From Saccharothrix saharensis (lineage in GTDB: Bacteria; Actinomycetota; Actinomycetes; Mycobacteriales; Pseudonocardiaceae): a stretch of DNA of 64,000 bases. Made by a program: the position numbers and the translations under genes. A model generated the notes under the pieces. That model searched no databases. It had not been told where the DNA came from and was given only the letters and a program-made list of their open reading frames with translations. Positions 42,551-54,174 of the stretch are shown piece after piece. Each line of letters starts with the position of its first letter. Positions within the stretch are counted from its first letter, which is position 1. The stretch covers positions 5,529,386 through 5,593,385 of the forward strand of contig NZ_VFPP01000001.1 of assembly GCF_006716745.1 (NCBI RefSeq), read 5' to 3'.

Positions 42551-44236
42551 ATGGGGATCAGCCGGCGGCGTTTCTTGCAGGCGACGGGTGCGGCGGGTGC
42601 GGTGCTGGCGTGGGGCGGGCCCGCCTGGGCGGCCACCACCGGCACGACGTTGGACGTCACGGCCGCGGCGGTCGGCGCGACCGGCTACCGGCGGTTGCAG
42701 GCGGGGCCCGGGTGGCCGGTGGTGGTGCGGTCCGACCTCGCCGCGCCCGGCGCCGGACGGGCCGACCGGCGCACGTCGTTGGCCTGCTTCGTGCAGTTCA
42801 CCGACATGCACATGGTCGACGCGCAGAGTCCCGCCCGCTTCGAGTACACCCACCCGCTGATGGGCGCCGGCGCCTTCCGCGCCCACGAAACGCTCGCCCA
42901 GCACACGTCCGCCGCCCTCGTCCGCAAGATCGACGAGATCCGCAACGGACCGTTCACCAATCGCCCGATCGACTTCATGATGACCACGGGCGACAACACC
43001 GACAACCACGAGCTCGTCGAGCTCGACTGGTTCCTCACCGTCCTCAACGGTGGCCGGATCACCGCCAACACCGGCGACCCGACCCGCTACGAAGGCGTGC
43101 AGGACTCCGGCGTCAAGGCCTACTGGAACCCGCACTCCACCCTCGTCGACGACTACAAGGCCAAGGGCTTCCCGCACCTGCCCGGCCTGCTCGACGCCGC
43201 CATCCGCCCGTTCGACAGCCCCGGCCTGCGCGTCCCCTGGTACTGCACGTTCGGCAACCACGACGACAGCGTGGTCGGCACCCTGCCCGACGGCCTGCCG
43301 CTGATCGACGGCCTCTACACCTCGAACCGGAAGATCATGGGCTTCTCGGACGCCCAAGCAGCCCGCCTCGCCCGGGCCATGACCGACCCGGCGCACGTGC
43401 TGGACGCGGCGGCCGTCGTCGCCGAAGGAGGGCTGGTCCGCACGGTCACCCCGGACGCCCGTCGCCGCCCGTTCACCACGGCCGAGTTCGTCCGGGCCCA
43501 CCTCGACCCGCGCCACACCGGCCCCGGGCCGCACGGCCACGGCTTCACCGACGACAACGCCGACGGCGTGGACGTCTTCTACGCGTTCCCGATCGCGCCC
43601 GGCGTCACCGGCATCAGCCTCGACACCACGACCACCGGCGGCTTCTCCGACGGCTCGATCGGCCTGCACCAGTACCTCTGGCTGGAGCGCACGCTCAAGC
43701 GCGGCAGCTCCCGCTACTACGACGCGTTCGGCTTCCCGCACCGCCAGAACGTCACCGATGAGCTGTTCGTCCTGTTCAGCCACCACACCAGCTGGACCAT
43801 GGGCAACGTCCTGCCCGACCGCCGCCGCCCGCTCGACCCCCGCCTGGACGGCAAGGCGCTGGTGGACCTCCTCGGCCGGTTCCCGAACGTCGTCGCCTGG
43901 GTCAACGGCCACACCCACGAGAACCGGATCGTCCCGCACGGCACGGGCGACCGGGCGTTCTGGGAGATCAACACCGCCGCGCACGTCGACCACCCGCAGC
44001 ACGCCCGCATCATCGAGCTCGCGGACAACGGCGACGGCACGTTGTCGCTGTTCACGACATTGGTCGAGGGCGACGCGCCCTACCGGGCCGACTACGACGA
44101 CTTCTCGCCGCGCGGCCTGGCGTCGCTGGCCCGCGAGTTCGCGTTCAACGACCCGCACGCGAACGCGAACGCCGTCGGCGCCCCGACCGACCGCAACACC
44201 GAACTGCTCGTCGCGGGCAGGTCGCCGGTCCGGTGA
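42551..44236 (+). CDS. Tat-exported metallophosphoesterase (TIGR03767-like)
   Basis: A 561-residue protein with a twin-arginine signal ([18 protein letters not shown]). Metal-site motifs of calcineurin-type phosphoesterases follow: [51 protein letters not shown] and [10 protein letters not shown]. The long inserts and length match the actinobacterial TIGR03767 family. The substrate is unknown, possibly extracytoplasmic phosphate esters. It is monocistronic as far as visible, with a 179-base upstream gap. Confidence 0.9.
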   Translation: MGISRRRFLQATGAAGAVLAWGGPAWAATTGTTLDVTAAAVGATGYRRLQAGPGWPVVVRSDLAAPGAGRADRRTSLACFVQFTDMHMVDAQSPARFEYTHPLMGAGAFRAHETLAQHTSAALVRKIDEIRNGPFTNRPIDFMMTTGDNTDNHELVELDWFLTVLNGGRITANTGDPTRYEGVQDSGVKAYWNPHSTLVDDYKAKGFPHLPGLLDAAIRPFDSPGLRVPWYCTFGNHDDSVVGTLPDGLPLIDGLYTSNRKIMGFSDAQAARLARAMTDPAHVLDAAAVVAEGGLVRTVTPDARRRPFTTAEFVRAHLDPRHTGPGPHGHGFTDDNADGVDVFYAFPIAPGVTGISLDTTTTGGFSDGSIGLHQYLWLERTLKRGSSRYYDAFGFPHRQNVTDELFVLFSHHTSWTMGNVLPDRRRPLDPRLDGKALVDLLGRFPNVVAWVNGHTHENRIVPHGTGDRAFWEINTAAHVDHPQHARIIELADNGDGTLSLFTTLVEGDAPYRADYDDFSPRGLASLAREFAFNDPHANANAVGAPTDRNTELLVAGRSPVR

Positions 44237-44345
44237 TCCGCTGACCGGTCCGCCACCCCCGAACCCGCAGCCCGCTGCGCTTCGTGTCGGACGTCACACT
44301 GGGCGTGATCAGGAATTTTCCACACCTAATGTCGTTGTCGTGGCC

Positions 44346-46859
44346 GTGGACATCTCGATCACCCCGCCGGAACCGACGCCCAGCGCGTCGGCGATGCGAC
44401 GCGCGTTGCGCCGTGCCGCCGACGGCGCGGTGCTCGACGCCACCGAAGCCGCCGTGCTGCTGCACGCCCGCGGTGACGACCTGGAGGCGTTGCTGGACGC
44501 GGCGGGCCGGGTCCGGGACGCCCACCTGCTGGCGGAGGGGCGGCCGGGCGTCGTCACCTACAGCCGCAACGCGTTCATCCCGCTGACCCGCCTGTGCCGC
44601 GACCGCTGCCACTACTGCACGTTCGCCACGGTCCCGCACAAGCTGCCCGCCGCGTTCCTGGAGCGGGACGAGGTGCTCGACATCGCCCGCCGGGCCGCCG
44701 CGCACGGCTGCAAGGAAGCCCTGTTCACGCTCGGCGACCGGCCCGAGGAGCGGTGGCCGCAGGCGCGGGAGTGGCTGGAGGCGCGCGGCTACTCGTCCAC
44801 GCTGGACTACGTGCGGGCCGGCGCGATCGCCGTGCTGGAGGAGACCGGCCTGCTGCCGCACCTCAACCCCGGCGTGCTGAGCTGGGAGGAGCTGCAGCGG
44901 CTGCGGCCGGTGGCGGCCAGCATGGGGATGATGCTGGAGACCACGGCCGAGCGGCTGTGGTCGCAGAAGGGCGGCCCGCACTACGGCAGCCCCGACAAGG
45001 AGCCCGCGGTCCGCCTGCGGGTGCTCACCGACGCGGGCCGGGTGAACGTGCCGTTCACCACCGGCGTGCTGATCGGCATCGGCGAGACGATCACCGAGCG
45101 CGCCGAGTCCCTGCTGGCCATGCGCGGCGTCGCGCGCCAGTACGGGCACATCCAGGAAGTGATCATCCAGAACTTCCGGGCCAAGCCGGACACCGCGATG
45201 CGCGGCATGCCCGACGCCGACCTGCACGAGCTGGCCGCCACGATCGCGGTGGCGCGGCTGGTCATGCCGTCGTCCACGAGCGTGCAGGCGCCGCCGAACC
45301 TGGTCGGCGGGGAGTTCGGGCTGATGCTGCGCGCCGGCATCGACGACTGGGGCGGCGTGTCGCCCGTGACGCCGGACCACGTCAACCCCGAACGGCCGTG
45401 GCCGCAGGTCGACGTGCTGGCCGAGCACACCCGCGCCGCCGGGTTCGAGCTGGCGGAGCGCCTGGCCGTCTACCCGCGCTACGTGACCGCGCCCGCCGGG
45501 CAGTGGGTCGACACCCGCCTCACCGCGCACGTGTCCGCGCTGGCGCGCCCGGACGGCCTGGCCGAGCCGGGCGCGCCGGTCGTCGGCCGCGAGTGGCAGG
45601 AGCCCGACGGCGGCCTCGACACCTACGGCCGGGCCGACCTGAACACCGCCATCGACACCGAGGGTCGCACCGGGGACCGGCGCGGCGACTTCGACAGCGT
45701 CTACGGCGACTGGGCGTCGTTGAGCGTCCCCAAGGCCGTCGAACGGCTCCCGGAGGACACCGCGCGCGCCCTGAGGTTGGCCGCCGACAGCCCCGAGAAG
45801 CTGCTGGACGACACGGACGCCTCCATGGCGCTGCTCACGGCCGACGGCGCGGCGCTGGAGACCATGGCCAGGCTCGCCGACGAGCTGCGCGCCGAGGTGG
45901 TCGGCGACGACGTCACCTACGTGGTCAACCGCAACATCAACTTCTCGAACGTCTGCTACGTCGGCTGCCGGTTCTGCGCGTTCGCCCAGCGGGAGCGCGA
46001 CGCCGACGCGTTCCGGCTGTCCGTGGCCGAGGTCGCCGACCGCGCCCAGGAGGCGTGGGACGCGGGCGCCACCGAGGTGTGCATGCAGGGCGGCATCGAC
46101 CCGAAGCTGCCGGTCACCTACTACGCCGACGTCGTGCGCGCGATCAAGGCCAGGGTGCCGGGCATGCACGTGCACGCGTTCAGCCCGATGGAGGTCGTCA
46201 GCGCGGCGGCCAAGGCGGGCGTGAGCGTGCGCGAGTGGCTGACCGAGCTGCGTGACGCGGGCCTGGACACCATCCCGGGCACCGCCGCCGAGATCCTGGA
46301 CGACGACGTGCGCTGGGTGCTGACCAAGGGCAAGCTGCCCGCCGCCACCTGGCTGGACGTGGTCGCCACCGCGCACGAGGTGGGCATCCGCTCCTCGTCC
46401 ACGATGATGTACGGCCACGTCGACCACCCCGGCCACTGGCTCGGCCACTTCCGCGCCCTGGCGGCCCTCCAGGACCGCACCGGTGGCCTCACCGAGTTCG
46501 TGGGCCTGCCGTTCGTGCACCGCAACGCGCCGATCTACCTGGCGGGCGTCGCGCGCCCCGGCCCGACGCGGCGCGACAACCGGGCCGTGCACGCGTTCGC
46601 CCGGCTCGCCTTGCACGGCCGCGTGGACAACGTCCAGTGCTCGTGGGTCAAGCTGGGCGACGAGGGCACCGCCGAGGTGCTCCGCGGCGGCGCCAACGAC
46701 CTGGGCGGCACGCTGATGGAGGAGACCATCAGCCGCATGGCGGGCTCCGAGCACGGCTCCGCCCGCACGGCCGAGCAGTTGCACGCCACGGCCGCCTTGG
46801 CGGGCCGCCCGGCGCGGCAGCGCACTACGACATATGGCCGAGTCGACGCCGTGAGGTAA
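44346..46859 (+). CDS. fbiC: FO synthase (bifunctional CofG/CofH), coenzyme F420 biosynthesis
   Basis: An 837-residue fusion of two radical-SAM enzymes. It joins 5-amino-6-ribitylamino-uracil and tyrosine to form 7,8-didemethyl-8-hydroxy-5-deazariboflavin (FO), the chromophore of F420. The CofG half has Cys84, Cys88 and Cys91 (C-x3-C-x2-C, CRDRCHYC), and the CofH half Cys537, Cys541 and Cys544 (CYVGCRFC). MQGGIDPKL and [10 protein letters not shown] are CofH landmarks. Length fits the family. The start is uncertain: GTG 44346 is used, with GTG 44340 and an ATG at about 44395 as alternatives. Confidence 0.95.
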   Translation: MDISITPPEPTPSASAMRRALRRAADGAVLDATEAAVLLHARGDDLEALLDAAGRVRDAHLLAEGRPGVVTYSRNAFIPLTRLCRDRCHYCTFATVPHKLPAAFLERDEVLDIARRAAAHGCKEALFTLGDRPEERWPQAREWLEARGYSSTLDYVRAGAIAVLEETGLLPHLNPGVLSWEELQRLRPVAASMGMMLETTAERLWSQKGGPHYGSPDKEPAVRLRVLTDAGRVNVPFTTGVLIGIGETITERAESLLAMRGVARQYGHIQEVIIQNFRAKPDTAMRGMPDADLHELAATIAVARLVMPSSTSVQAPPNLVGGEFGLMLRAGIDDWGGVSPVTPDHVNPERPWPQVDVLAEHTRAAGFELAERLAVYPRYVTAPAGQWVDTRLTAHVSALARPDGLAEPGAPVVGREWQEPDGGLDTYGRADLNTAIDTEGRTGDRRGDFDSVYGDWASLSVPKAVERLPEDTARALRLAADSPEKLLDDTDASMALLTADGAALETMARLADELRAEVVGDDVTYVVNRNINFSNVCYVGCRFCAFAQRERDADAFRLSVAEVADRAQEAWDAGATEVCMQGGIDPKLPVTYYADVVRAIKARVPGMHVHAFSPMEVVSAAAKAGVSVREWLTELRDAGLDTIPGTAAEILDDDVRWVLTKGKLPAATWLDVVATAHEVGIRSSSTMMYGHVDHPGHWLGHFRALAALQDRTGGLTEFVGLPFVHRNAPIYLAGVARPGPTRRDNRAVHAFARLALHGRVDNVQCSWVKLGDEGTAEVLRGGANDLGGTLMEETISRMAGSEHGSARTAEQLHATAALAGRPARQRTTTYGRVDAVR

Positions 46860-47021
46860 CCCCCTGCGGGGAGGGGTGAACGCGGAGGTGGTTAGTCTGC
46901 CGCCGGTCGCGTTTACCCGAACCGGGCATGCCAGCCCAACAGCTTCGGTAGGTTCGCGGCCGTCCGTCAACAAGGTTCACTCCCCGGTGGGGTGGCACGG
47001 TGTTGGTGAGGAGGCTGGGCG

Positions 47022-48402
<1,381 letters not shown>

Positions 48403-48427
48403 TCACCCGGCGCACTAGCTTTTCCGT

Positions 48428-49453
48428 GTGGCGGAAACGGGTGGGGCGCAGACGGGTGGGGCGGAGTCGAAGCTCGATCGGATGCGCCGGGAACGGCCGT
48501 GGCTGGACCACCTGTTCCGCGCCGCCCAGCGGTACAGCGAGCAGTACGGGGCGCACTACGCGGCGGCCGTGACGTACTTCAGCGTGCTGTCGCTGGTGCC
48601 CATGCTGATGATCGGCTTCGCGGTCGCCGGTTTCGTGCTGGCCTCGCAGCCCGAGCTGCTGGACGAGCTGAAGGCCTCCATCACCGAAGCGGTGCCGGGC
48701 GCGCTCGGCGAGACCATCAACGAGGTGGTGGCCGAGGCCATCAAGTCCAAGGGCACGGTCGGCGTGCTCGGCCTGCTGGCCGCCGTCTACTCCGGCTACG
48801 GGTGGGTGAGCAACCTGCGTGACGCGCTGACCGCGCAGTGGGGGCACCCCAAGCAGGACCTGCCGTTCGTCAAGACGGTGCTGAAGGACTTGTTGGCCCT
48901 GGTCAGCTTGGGTGCGGCGCTGGTGGTGTCGTTCGGCCTGACGGCGGCGGGCAGCGGGCTGGCCGAGCTGGTGCTGCGGTGGGTCGGCCTCGACGGCGTC
49001 GGGTGGGCCGAGGCGCTGCTCAAGATCGGCACCATCGTGCTCGGCCTGGTGGCGAACTGGCTGGTGTTCCTGTGGGTGCTGGCCAAGCTGCCGCGCAAGC
49101 CGTTCAGCCTGCGCAGCGCGGCCAAGGGCGCGGCCGCCGCGGCGATCGTGTTCGAGGTGCTCAAGCAGGGCGGGACGCTCTACCTGAGCACCGTCACGTC
49201 GTCACCGGCCGGCGCGGCGTTCGGCCCGATCATCGGTGTGCTGTTCTTCGCGAACCTGGTGGCCCAGTCGCTGCTGTTCATCACCGCCTGGACGGCCACC
49301 GCGCGGGAGAACCTGCTGCGCGACCCGCCCGCGCCACCACCGCCCGCCGTGATCCGGCCGGTGGTGGAGGTGCGCCAAGGCCCCAGCCCCCGCACCGCCG
49401 CGGGGTTGGTCGGCGCGGGGCTGCTGCTGGGTGCGTTGTTCCGGCGGCGGTGA
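48428..49453 (+). CDS. YihY/BrkB family inner-membrane protein
   Basis: A 341-residue membrane protein with about six helices. The early stretch HYAAAVTYFSVLSLVPMLMI is the YihY/virulence-factor BrkB signature, followed by KGTVGVLGLLAAVYSGYGWV. The C-terminal tail is Pro-rich, then has a short hydrophobic end (LVGAGLLLGALF) before a basic terminus. The family was once called ribonuclease BN, which is a misannotation. Its role is unknown. The start is GTG 48428. Confidence 0.9.
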   Translation: MAETGGAQTGGAESKLDRMRRERPWLDHLFRAAQRYSEQYGAHYAAAVTYFSVLSLVPMLMIGFAVAGFVLASQPELLDELKASITEAVPGALGETINEVVAEAIKSKGTVGVLGLLAAVYSGYGWVSNLRDALTAQWGHPKQDLPFVKTVLKDLLALVSLGAALVVSFGLTAAGSGLAELVLRWVGLDGVGWAEALLKIGTIVLGLVANWLVFLWVLAKLPRKPFSLRSAAKGAAAAAIVFEVLKQGGTLYLSTVTSSPAGAAFGPIIGVLFFANLVAQSLLFITAWTATARENLLRDPPAPPPPAVIRPVVEVRQGPSPRTAAGLVGAGLLLGALFRRR

Positions 49454-49464
49454 GGCCGGGTGGC

Positions 49465-49809
49465 TCAGGTCCAGAAGACGGCGAGGCCGACGTTCAGCAC
49501 GACCAGGCCGGCCAGCACCGGCGTGAGCCAGGCGGCGGGCCTCTTCTTCAGGTTGACCGCGACCAGGGCCGCGATGACGACCAGGACCAGCAGCTTCACG
49601 CCGATCTTGATGTCGTTGTAGTCCTGGTCGGTCAGCGGGGCCAGGCCCATCAGCGCCACACCGGTCAGCAGCTGCAACGCGCTGCCGTGCAGCCAGCCCT
49701 TGTTCAGCGGCGCGTCGGTCCCCGACCGGCGCTGGACGAAGAACATCGCGATCAGCATGCCCATGCCGAGCAGGTGCAGGAACACCAGCAGTAGGCGCAC
49801 GAACTCCAC
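49465..49809 (-). CDS. Small four-helix membrane protein
   Basis: A 114-residue protein with four hydrophobic helices (VRLLLVFLHLLGMGMLIAMF, LQLLTGVALMGLAPL, VKLLVLVVIAALVAVNL, WLTPVLAGLVVLNVGLAVFW). The pattern resembles small actinobacterial membrane proteins of unknown function. GTG 49809 follows GGAGGC. It is downstream of the SCO4848-like gene on the same strand, with a 26-base gap, and the pair may be one operon. Confidence 0.68.
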   Translation of the reverse strand: MEFVRLLLVFLHLLGMGMLIAMFFVQRRSGTDAPLNKGWLHGSALQLLTGVALMGLAPLTDQDYNDIKIGVKLLVLVVIAALVAVNLKKRPAAWLTPVLAGLVVLNVGLAVFWT

Positions 49810-49835
49810 GGCGGAGCCTCCAGGTGTGGTGGGTG

Positions 49836-50072
49836 TCAGTCGGTCTTGCCGCTCCTGGCCGCACGCAGCCCGCGCACGCCCAGCACGCCGATGACCGTGC
49901 CGAATGTGAGCGACGCGACAACCAGCAGCAGGTGCACGGTGAAGAACGCGGTCGGGCCGCCGTCCCACGAACGGGGGTCCTTCCAGAAGTTGCGCAGGAA
50001 GGTCGGCCAGATCACCCAGGACCACACCCCGAAGGCAAGCAGGAAGACGGACATGCCGCGGGAGAGCTTCAC
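49836..50072 (-). CDS. SCO4848-family membrane protein
   Basis: A 78-residue protein with two hydrophobic helices (MSVFLLAFGVWSWVIWPTFL, then FFTVHLLLVVASLTFGTVIG). RNFWKDPRSWDGGPTAF between them is the conserved loop of the actinobacterial SCO4848 family, whose role is unknown. Divergent from the carboxypeptidase gene, with 60 bases between; this neighbourhood is common in actinobacteria. Confidence 0.85.
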   Translation of the reverse strand: MKLSRGMSVFLLAFGVWSWVIWPTFLRNFWKDPRSWDGGPTAFFTVHLLLVVASLTFGTVIGVLGVRGLRAARSGKTD

Positions 50073-50132
50073 CGGAGCAGTATCGGACGTGGCGGGTGCA
50101 GGTCACTCATCCGGGGTGGCTAGCCTGGTCGG

Positions 50133-51413
50133 GTGCGTTCCTCCGCGTTCCGACGGCCCGTTGCCCTGGTCCTGGCTGCTTGCGCGCTGATGGCCGGCGC
50201 GTCGGTCGTGGCCGCACCGCTCGCGGCGGCCCAGCCGGCCTGTGAGAACAAGGTGTCGCCGCCCCCGCCGGTCGACACGTCCGAACAGGTGGCTCCGGGT
50301 GAGAAGCCCCCGCCGCCGATCGAGGTACCCGAGAGCCCGATCGGGGGACAGCGCCTCGGCGAGTGCGGTCTCGTGCTGCCGCCGAACGCGCCTGTGCCGC
50401 CGGAGGGCATCACCGCCGAGAGCTGGCTGCTCGCCGACATGGGCACCGGGGCCGTGCTGGCGGCCCTCGACCCGCACGGCCGGCAGCGGCCCGCGTCGGT
50501 GATCAAGGTGCTGCTGGCGATGGTGGTCGCCAAGGAGCTGCCGCTCAACGCCACCGTGGTGGCGACCCCGGAGGACCTGGCGCAGGAGTGCACGTGCGTC
50601 GGGCTGCGCAACGGCGCCGAGTACAGCGTCGAGCAGATGCTCCAGGCGCTGGTGATGGCGTCGGGCAACGACGTGGCGCACGCGCTGGCCCGTCGGCTGG
50701 GCGGGGTGCCGTCCGCGATCCGGAAGATGAACGCCCTGGCGGCCGAGCTGGGTGCGCTGGACACGCGGGCCGTGACGCCGTCCGGGCTGGACGCGCCGGG
50801 CACGTCGACGTCGGCGTACGACGTGGCGTTGATCTACCGCGAGGCGATGGAGTACCCGGACTTCGTCAAGGCCGTGATGACGCAGCGGATCGACTTCCCG
50901 GCGGCGAACGGCAACGGGACCGTGCCGGTGGTGAACGACAACCGGCTGCTGACCACGTACCAGGGCGCGTTGGGCGGGAAGTCGGGGTTCACCGACGACG
51001 CCCAGCACACGTACGTCGGCGCGGCCGAGCGCAACGGCAAGCGGCTCGTCGTCGTGCTGCTGCGGGGCCGGCAGCAGCCGATCAGGATGACCGACCAGGC
51101 GGCCCGCCTGCTCGACTACGGCTTCGCCCTGGAGCCGGCCGCGTCCGGCAACCCGGTCGGCCGCCTGGTCGAGGGCGCGCCGCAGGTGAAGAAGAAGACC
51201 ACCGAGCCGCGGCCGACGCCGACCGGCGCCGGTGTCGGCGAGGTGGCCAACTCCACGCCGGACGGCACTGAGCCGTCGGCCATGCAGACGGCGTTCGGCA
51301 ACGTGGGCGGCCCCATCACCGCCGTCGCCGGCCTGGGCCTCGTCCTCGCCCTGCTGATGTACCTGCGCAGCCGCCGCGCCAAAGCCGCCCGCGCCGCCCG
51401 CCAACAGCCCTGA
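50133..51413 (+). CDS. D-alanyl-D-alanine carboxypeptidase (S11 family)
   Basis: A 426-residue exported penicillin-binding protein that trims stem peptides of peptidoglycan. A signal peptide (ALVLAACALMAGASVVAAPL) is followed by a Pro-rich linker. The active site has S-x2-K in RPASVIKVLLAM, S-G-N in MASGNDVAHAL and K-S-G in LGGKSGFTDDA. A C-terminal Pro-rich part ends in one membrane helix (ITAVAGLGLVLALLMYL) and a basic tail. This DacB-like layout, with an anchor at both ends of the fold, is typical of actinobacteria. It starts with GTG 50133. Confidence 0.93.
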   Translation: MRSSAFRRPVALVLAACALMAGASVVAAPLAAAQPACENKVSPPPPVDTSEQVAPGEKPPPPIEVPESPIGGQRLGECGLVLPPNAPVPPEGITAESWLLADMGTGAVLAALDPHGRQRPASVIKVLLAMVVAKELPLNATVVATPEDLAQECTCVGLRNGAEYSVEQMLQALVMASGNDVAHALARRLGGVPSAIRKMNALAAELGALDTRAVTPSGLDAPGTSTSAYDVALIYREAMEYPDFVKAVMTQRIDFPAANGNGTVPVVNDNRLLTTYQGALGGKSGFTDDAQHTYVGAAERNGKRLVVVLLRGRQQPIRMTDQAARLLDYGFALEPAASGNPVGRLVEGAPQVKKKTTEPRPTPTGAGVGEVANSTPDGTEPSAMQTAFGNVGGPITAVAGLGLVLALLMYLRSRRAKAARAARQQP

Positions 51414-51420
51414 CCCCCGC

Positions 51421-51613
51421 GAGTGTCGAACGCCCAGCGCCCGAGTGTCGAACGCCCAGCGCGCGAGTGTCGAACGCCCAGAGCGCGAGTGTCGAACGCT
51501 CACGACCGGTGAGTTCAACACTCAGGACGCGTGGCCGGCTTGCCCACGCGTCCTGAGTGTTGAATTCGGGGTACCTGAGCGTTCGACACTCGAGGCCTGA
51601 GCGTTCGACTCTC
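51421..51613. repeat. Intergenic repeat array with large hairpin
   Basis: Four direct copies of a 22-base unit beginning GAGTGTCGAACGC start at 51421, 51443, 51465 and 51487. A large hairpin follows: the arms 51511-51534 and 51544-51567 pair at 23 of 24 positions around a 9-base loop. Two inverted copies of the unit (51576-51591, an exact complement of 51487-51502, and 51598-51613) complete it. It fills the gap between the convergent carboxypeptidase and sdhB genes, so it may terminate both. Confidence 0.85.
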
Positions 51614-51616
51614 GGG

Positions 51617-52399
51617 TTAGGTGCGCTTGAAGAGGAGGGCGCGCTTGACTTCCTGGATGGCCTTGGTGACCTGGATGCCGCGGGGGCAGGCGTCGGTGCA
51701 GTTGAACGTCGTCCGGCAGCGCCACACGCCGTCCACGTCGTTCAGGATGTCCAGCCGCTCCTCGGCGCCCTCGTCACGGCTGTCGAAGATGAACCGGTGC
51801 GCGTTCACGATCGCCGCCGGGCCGAAGTAGGACCCCTCGGTCCAGTACACCGGGCACGACGTGGTGCACGCCGCGCACAGGATGCACTTGGTGGTGTCGT
51901 CGAACCGCTCGCGGTCGGCGATGGACTGGACCCGCTCGCGCGTCGGCTCGTTGCCGTACGTGATGAGGTACGGCTTGACCGCCTTGAACGCCTCGAAGAA
52001 CGGCTCCATGTCGACCAGCAGGTCCTTGTGGACCGGCAGCCCCTTGATGGGCTCGATGGTGATCGTGGTCGGCTTGCCGCCGCTCGCCAGCAGGTCCTTC
52101 AGCAGCACCTTGCACGCCAGCCGGTTCACGCCGTTGATGCGCATGGCGTCCGAGCCGCAGATGCCGTGCGCGCACGACCGGCGGAACGTCAGCGTCCCGT
52201 CGATGTACCACTTCACGTAGTGCAGCAGGTTCAGCACGCGGTCCGACGGCAGGGCCGGGATCTCGAACGAGTCCCAGCGCGGCTCGTCGTCGAACTCCGG
52301 GTTGAACCGGCGCACCTTCAGGGTGACGGTGATCGCGCCGTCCGGCACGGGGGGCTGGTTCCCGCGCGAGCCGGTGGACACTTCAGCGGTAGCGGTCAT
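51617..52399 (-). CDS. sdhB: Succinate dehydrogenase iron-sulfur subunit
   Basis: A 260-residue subunit that carries electrons from the flavin to quinone. The 2Fe-2S ligands lie in RRSCAHGICGSDAM with a further Cys in NRLACKV, the 4Fe-4S ligands in CILCAACTTSCPVYW and the 3Fe-4S ligands in CRTTFNCTDACPRG. Length is normal. ATG 52399 shares one base with the sdhA stop, so the two are coupled. It is the last gene of sdhCDAB, and the repeat array lies directly beyond its stop. Confidence 0.96.
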   Translation of the reverse strand: MTATAEVSTGSRGNQPPVPDGAITVTLKVRRFNPEFDDEPRWDSFEIPALPSDRVLNLLHYVKWYIDGTLTFRRSCAHGICGSDAMRINGVNRLACKVLLKDLLASGGKPTTITIEPIKGLPVHKDLLVDMEPFFEAFKAVKPYLITYGNEPTRERVQSIADRERFDDTTKCILCAACTTSCPVYWTEGSYFGPAAIVNAHRFIFDSRDEGAEERLDILNDVDGVWRCRTTFNCTDACPRGIQVTKAIQEVKRALLFKRT

Positions 52400-54150
52400 C
52401 AGTACTTGCGCTCCATCGGCTGGTACCGGGTGAACGTCACGGGCTTGTAGTCGAGCCGGATGTCGGCCAGCAAGCCGTCGCCCTGCTTGTAGTACATGCT
52501 GTGGCGCATGAAGTTCGTGTCGTCGCGGTTCGGGTAGTCCTCGCGCGCGTGACCGCCGCGGGACTCCTTGCGCGCCAGCGCGCCCACGACCAGAACCTCG
52601 GCCAGCTCCAGGAGGAAGCCCAGCTCGACCGCTTCCAGGAGGTCGGTGTTGAACCGCTTCCCCTTGTCCTGCACGGTGATCCGCGAGTACCGCTCCTTCA
52701 ACGCCTGCACGTCGTGCAGCGCCTGCTTGAGCGTGTCCTCGGTGCGGTACACCGACGCGTTGGCGTCCATCGTGGCCTGCAGCTCGGTGCGGATGTCCGC
52801 CACGCGCTCCTGGCCGTGCTCGGACAGCACCAGCGCCACCTGCGCCTCGACGGCCGCGGCCGGGTTCTCCGGCAGCTCCACGTGCTCGTGCGACAGCGCG
52901 TACTCGGCGGCGGCGATGCCCGCGCGCCGGCCGAACACGTTGATGTCGAGCAGCGAGTTGGTGCCGAGCCGGTTGGCGCCGTGCACGGACACGCACGCGC
53001 ACTCACCGGCGGCGTACAGGCCGGGCAGGACGTTGTCGTTGTCCCGCAGCACCTCGCCGTGCACGTTGGTGGGGATGCCGCCCATCGCGTAGTGCGCGGT
53101 CGGGTAGACCGGCACCGGCTCCTTCACCGGGTCGACCGCGAGGTACGTGCGGGCGAACTCGGTGATGTCGGGGAGCTTCGTCTCCAGCACCTCGGCGCCC
53201 AGGTGGGTGCAGTCGAGCAGGACGTAGTCCTTGTTCGGGCCCGCGCCGCGGCCCTCCAGCACCTCCAGGGCCATCGAGCGGGCGACGATGTCGCGCGGCG
53301 CGAGGTCCTTGATCGTGGGGGCGTAGCGCTCCATGAACCGCTCGCCGGACGCGTTGCGCAGGATCGCGCCCTCGCCGCGCGCGCCCTCGGTGAGCAGGAT
53401 GCCCAGGCCCGCGAGACCGGTCGGGTGGAACTGGTAGAATTCCATGTCCTCCAGCGGCAGGCCCTTGCGGAACACGATGCCCATGCCGTCGCCGGTCAGC
53501 GTGTGCGCGTTGGACGTGGTCTTGAAGACCTTGCCGAAGCCGCCGGTGGCGAACACCACGGACTTGGCCTGGAACACGTGGATCTCGCCGGTCGCCAGCT
53601 CGTAGGCCACCGCGCCGGTGCAGACCGGGCCGTCCTCGGTCTCGGTCAGGCAGATGTCGAGGACGTAGAACTCGTTGAAGAACTCGATGCCGTGCTTGAC
53701 GCAGTTCTGGTACAGCGTCTGCAGGATCATGTGGCCGGTGCGGTCGGCCGCGTAGCACGCCCGGCGCACGGCCGCCTCGCCGTGGTTGCGGGTGTGGCCG
53801 CCGAACCGCCGCTGGTCGATCTTGCCCTCGGGCGTGCGGTTGAACGGCAGGCCCATCTTCTCCAGGTCGAGGACCGCGTCGATGGCCTCCTTCGCCATGA
53901 TCTCGGCGGCGTCCTGGTCGACCAGGTAGTCACCGCCCTTGATCGTGTCGAAGGTGTGCCACTCCCAGTTGTCCTCCTCGACGTTCGCCAGCGCGGCGCA
54001 CATGCCGCCCTGCGCGGCGCCCGTGTGGGAACGCGTGGGGTAGAGCTTGGTGAGCACGGCCGTGCGGGCGCGCTGGCCGGACTCGATCGCCGCGCGCATC
54101 CCGGCGCCACCCGCGCCGATGATGACGACGTCGTACTTGTGGAACTGCAT
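52399..54150 (-). CDS. sdhA: Succinate dehydrogenase flavoprotein subunit
   Basis: A 583-residue flavoprotein that oxidises succinate to fumarate. The FAD Rossmann motif is VVIIGAGGAGMRAAIESGQR, and the covalent FAD His lies in PTRSHTGAAQGGMCAALANV. The substrate site includes FHPTGLAGLGILLTEGARGE, and DINVFGRRAG closes the capping part. Length is normal for an actinobacterial SdhA. It starts with ATG 54150 and lies 24 bases after sdhD. Confidence 0.96.
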   Translation of the reverse strand: MQFHKYDVVIIGAGGAGMRAAIESGQRARTAVLTKLYPTRSHTGAAQGGMCAALANVEEDNWEWHTFDTIKGGDYLVDQDAAEIMAKEAIDAVLDLEKMGLPFNRTPEGKIDQRRFGGHTRNHGEAAVRRACYAADRTGHMILQTLYQNCVKHGIEFFNEFYVLDICLTETEDGPVCTGAVAYELATGEIHVFQAKSVVFATGGFGKVFKTTSNAHTLTGDGMGIVFRKGLPLEDMEFYQFHPTGLAGLGILLTEGARGEGAILRNASGERFMERYAPTIKDLAPRDIVARSMALEVLEGRGAGPNKDYVLLDCTHLGAEVLETKLPDITEFARTYLAVDPVKEPVPVYPTAHYAMGGIPTNVHGEVLRDNDNVLPGLYAAGECACVSVHGANRLGTNSLLDINVFGRRAGIAAAEYALSHEHVELPENPAAAVEAQVALVLSEHGQERVADIRTELQATMDANASVYRTEDTLKQALHDVQALKERYSRITVQDKGKRFNTDLLEAVELGFLLELAEVLVVGALARKESRGGHAREDYPNRDDTNFMRHSMYYKQGDGLLADIRLDYKPVTFTRYQPMERKY

Positions 54151-54174
54151 GGCTTGAGTACTCCCCGCGGCGGG

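Noticed and set aside
43758..44345. Upstream extension of fbiC into the phosphoesterase gene
   Set aside because: The extra frame overlaps a strongly supported gene and has shadow composition. FbiC-like sequence begins near 44346.
51421..51508. Possible CRISPR array
   Set aside because: The 22-base units are directly adjacent without unique spacers, and no cas gene is nearby.
51421..51613. Possible cluster of LexA boxes because of the TCGAAC core
   Set aside because: None of the units has the paired GTTCGA at the required 4-base spacing.
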